Source: Betaproteobacteria bacterium (GTDB lineage Bacteria > Pseudomonadota > Gammaproteobacteria > Burkholderiales > SG8-41). Taken from it: DNA of 6,732 nt. The stretch is taken from positions 1 to 6,732 of the forward strand of contig JAIOOZ010000507.1 in assembly GCA_021414185.1 (NCBI GenBank), read 5' to 3'. Positions 6,058 to 6,732 of this stretch are shown here, in pieces. The notes under the pieces are model-generated. The model had not been told where the DNA came from. It ran no database searches and saw nothing but the letters and a program-made list of their open reading frames with translations. The number at the start of each line of letters is the position of its first letter. Position 1 is the stretch's first letter. A program made the position numbers and the translations under genes.

Positions 6058-6732
6058 TCAGGCGGCCTTGGCTGCGGTCTTTTTCTTCGCCTGCGCAGCC
6101 GTCGCATGCATCGCGGCATAAGCACCGTGGGCAGCCGATTCCGCATCGCCAACGTGCACCGGCAGGCCCATGTCGGACAGCACCGAACCCAATGCCGACA
6201 GGCACAGCATGACGTTGTCGGGACGGCACGAGTAACCCATCAGGCCGAAGCGCCAGATCTTGCCGGCTAGCGGGCCGAGGCCGGCGCCGATTTCGATGCC
6301 GAACTCGTTGAGCAAAGTCTTCCTGACCGCCGCTTCATCGACGCCCGCGGGGCAGCGCACCGCGTTCATCTGCGGAATCTGGTACTGCTCCTTGACGAGG
6401 AAAGTGAGGCCCATCGCTTCGAGGCCGGCTTTCAGCGCGAGGTGGTGGCGCTGGTGGCGCGCCCAGCAATTTTCCAGCCCTTCTTCGCGTATCAGCAGCA
6501 GCGCTTCGTGCAGCGCGAACAATGAATTGGTCGGCGCGGTGTGATGGTAGGTGCGGGTAGAAGCACCCCAGTAACCGAGCAGCAGGTTCATATCCATGAA
6601 CCAGCTGTGGATCTTGTCCTTGCGCGCCTTGACGTCGGCGACCATGCGCTCGGAGAACGACACCGGCGACAATCCCGGCGTGCACGACAGGCATTTCTGG
6701 CTCGCCGAATACACGGCGTCGATGCCCCATTC
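6058..6732 (-). CDS. Alanine-glyoxylate/serine-pyruvate-type aminotransferase, C-terminal part
   Basis: The frame enters from the window's right edge and ends at TGA 6058-6060, giving 224 residues. About 180 N-terminal residues lie outside. It is a class V, fold-type I PLP enzyme. SASQKCLSCTPGLSP holds the PLP-binding lysine (AAA at 6694-6696). STRTYHHTAPTN and GKIWRFGLMGYSCRPDN match conserved segments of alanine-glyoxylate/serine-pyruvate aminotransferases, the Arg of WRFGLMG being the expected substrate-carboxylate ligand. The family transfers amino groups between alanine or serine and glyoxylate or pyruvate; the exact substrate pair cannot be told from this part. The end carries an Ala/Lys-rich tail (AQAKKKTAAKAA) beyond the catalytic fold. 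The enzyme is cytoplasmic. It is on the same strand as the cyclase gene, with 59 bp between them, but the cyclase has its own apparent -10 box, so linkage may be only positional. Confidence 0.9.
   Translation of the reverse strand, partial: EWGIDAVYSASQKCLSCTPGLSPVSFSERMVADVKARKDKIHSWFMDMNLLLGYWGASTRTYHHTAPTNSLFALHEALLLIREEGLENCWARHQRHHLALKAGLEAMGLTFLVKEQYQIPQMNAVRCPAGVDEAAVRKTLLNEFGIEIGAGLGPLAGKIWRFGLMGYSCRPDNVMLCLSALGSVLSDMGLPVHVGDAESAAHGAYAAMHATAAQAKKKTAAKAA

Overview
The window is GC-rich, with tightly packed genes and a gene complement typical of Gram-negative Proteobacteria. These include Sec signal peptides ending in xHA|Q, a CsgG-like secreted protein, and a cyclase-FHA protein of a kind often seen in Betaproteobacteria. 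My best guess is a betaproteobacterium (Burkholderiales or Nitrosomonadales type), inferred from protein style only. No RNA genes, insertion sequences, CRISPR arrays or phage genes are visible.

Layout. (1) Bases 1-985, + strand: the C-terminal part of an SMP-30/gluconolactonase-type beta-propeller, followed one base later by a small DUF427 protein. (2) Bases 986-1166: a non-coding stretch with no clear terminator or promoter. (3) Bases 1167-5122, + strand: a compact three-gene set. It holds a small exported protein of unknown function, an exported CsgG-like protein, and a 796-residue transmembrane Ser/Thr kinase with a roughly 435-residue extracytoplasmic region. (4) Bases 5137-5998, - strand: a class III adenylate cyclase with a C-terminal FHA domain, convergent with the kinase (14 bp apart) and broken by a +1 frameshift near 5480. 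It has a perfect TATAAT box placed so that its mRNA would be leaderless. (5) Bases 6058-6732, - strand: the C-terminal part of an alanine-glyoxylate/serine-pyruvate type aminotransferase, running off the window edge.

The interesting part is 1167-5998. By eye, the small exported protein and the middle of the kinase ectodomain share a fold pattern: a beta-strand opening, a GAxF(V/A)xxG segment, a long strand followed by a D-x-x-SG turn, and a closing amphipathic helix. The CsgG-like protein shows a related pattern. The first ectodomain segment resembles the N-terminal domain of FlgT/LPP20-type envelope proteins. The set therefore looks like an envelope-sensing system: two exported CsgG/FlgT-fold proteins plus a kinase carrying the same kind of module outside the membrane. 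Next door, an FHA domain (a phosphothreonine reader) is fused to a cAMP-producing enzyme. The functional link is inference; the domains and gene order are seen directly.
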